From CAYMTN01 sp964393335 (lineage in GTDB: Bacteria > Chloroflexota > Anaerolineae > Aggregatilineales > Aggregatilineaceae): 21,710 nucleotides of DNA. The notes beneath the pieces were generated by a model. That model made no database searches. It saw only the letters and a program-made list of their open reading frames with translations, and was not told the origin of the DNA. The stretch covers positions 1 through 21,710 of the forward strand of contig CAYMTN010000074.1 of the NCBI GenBank assembly GCA_964393335.1, read 5' to 3'. Below are positions 21,698 to 21,710 of the stretch, piece by piece. Position 1 is the stretch's first letter, and each line of letters opens with the position of its first letter. The translations under genes and the position numbers were made by a program.

Positions 21698-21710
21698 GTT
21701 TGTGGGACGC

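Noticed and set aside
1..21710. CRISPR array, prophage, insertion sequence or integron
   Set aside because: I found no regularly spaced repeats, transposase, integrase or phage genes anywhere in the window.

Overview
The window looks like ordinary chromosome from a GC-rich bacterium, most likely a member of the Chloroflexota (Anaerolineae-like). That placement is an inference. It rests on the gene mix: secreted WD40 and TolB-type propellers, an orphan receiver-CpaE fusion, a TrpB2-type tryptophan synthase beta subunit behind a T-box, and a PII protein with a Gly-rich T-loop. There is no phage, insertion sequence or CRISPR array. I count 18 protein genes (one cut by the left edge) and one tRNA gene.

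Layout. 3-5300: a truncated MscS-type channel, a secreted PpiC-type foldase, an unrecognised 174-residue protein and a receiver-CpaE fusion run rightward and meet a leftward pentapeptide-repeat gene. 5500-9300: a secreted seven-blade WD40 protein converges on a secreted M23 peptidase fused to a TolB-like propeller. 9400-11300: a two-gene leftward operon pairs a cyclic-nucleotide-binding protein with an AAA ATPase. 11400-14800: an unrecognised protein, a small membrane protein, a secreted alpha/beta hydrolase and a YbaK-type deacylase. 14900-18200: a LysM lipoprotein, then an amtB-PII operon for ammonium uptake and nitrogen sensing. 18400-20330: trpB2 with a complete tryptophan T-box leader. 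20400-21700: a metallo-hydrolase and thioredoxin-like ferredoxin pair, then tRNA-Glu with its promoter and terminator.

The least expected things are not in the genes. Two ~79-bp intergenic elements (4590-4670 and 7338-7415) fold as the same four-way cloverleaf: one outer stem and three inner hairpins. Their loops have diverged while the stems are kept, and one outer pair has swapped A-T for T-A. Each lies between convergent genes. The trpB2 leader can be read down to its probable UGG specifier and a UGGC tRNA-binding bulge that fits tRNA-Trp. The WD40 protein and the LysM lipoprotein appear to share one unnamed C-terminal domain. The PII protein lacks the uridylylated tyrosine and other ligand-binding residues. 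The WD40 gene has a perfectly duplicated Shine-Dalgarno segment.

Working together: amtB and the PII gene form a nitrogen module, and the T-box ties trpB2 to charged tRNA-Trp supply. The cyclic-nucleotide protein and AAA ATPase are spaced like a co-translated pair, and so are the metallo-hydrolase and ferredoxin. The remaining genes look like independent housekeeping or envelope genes.
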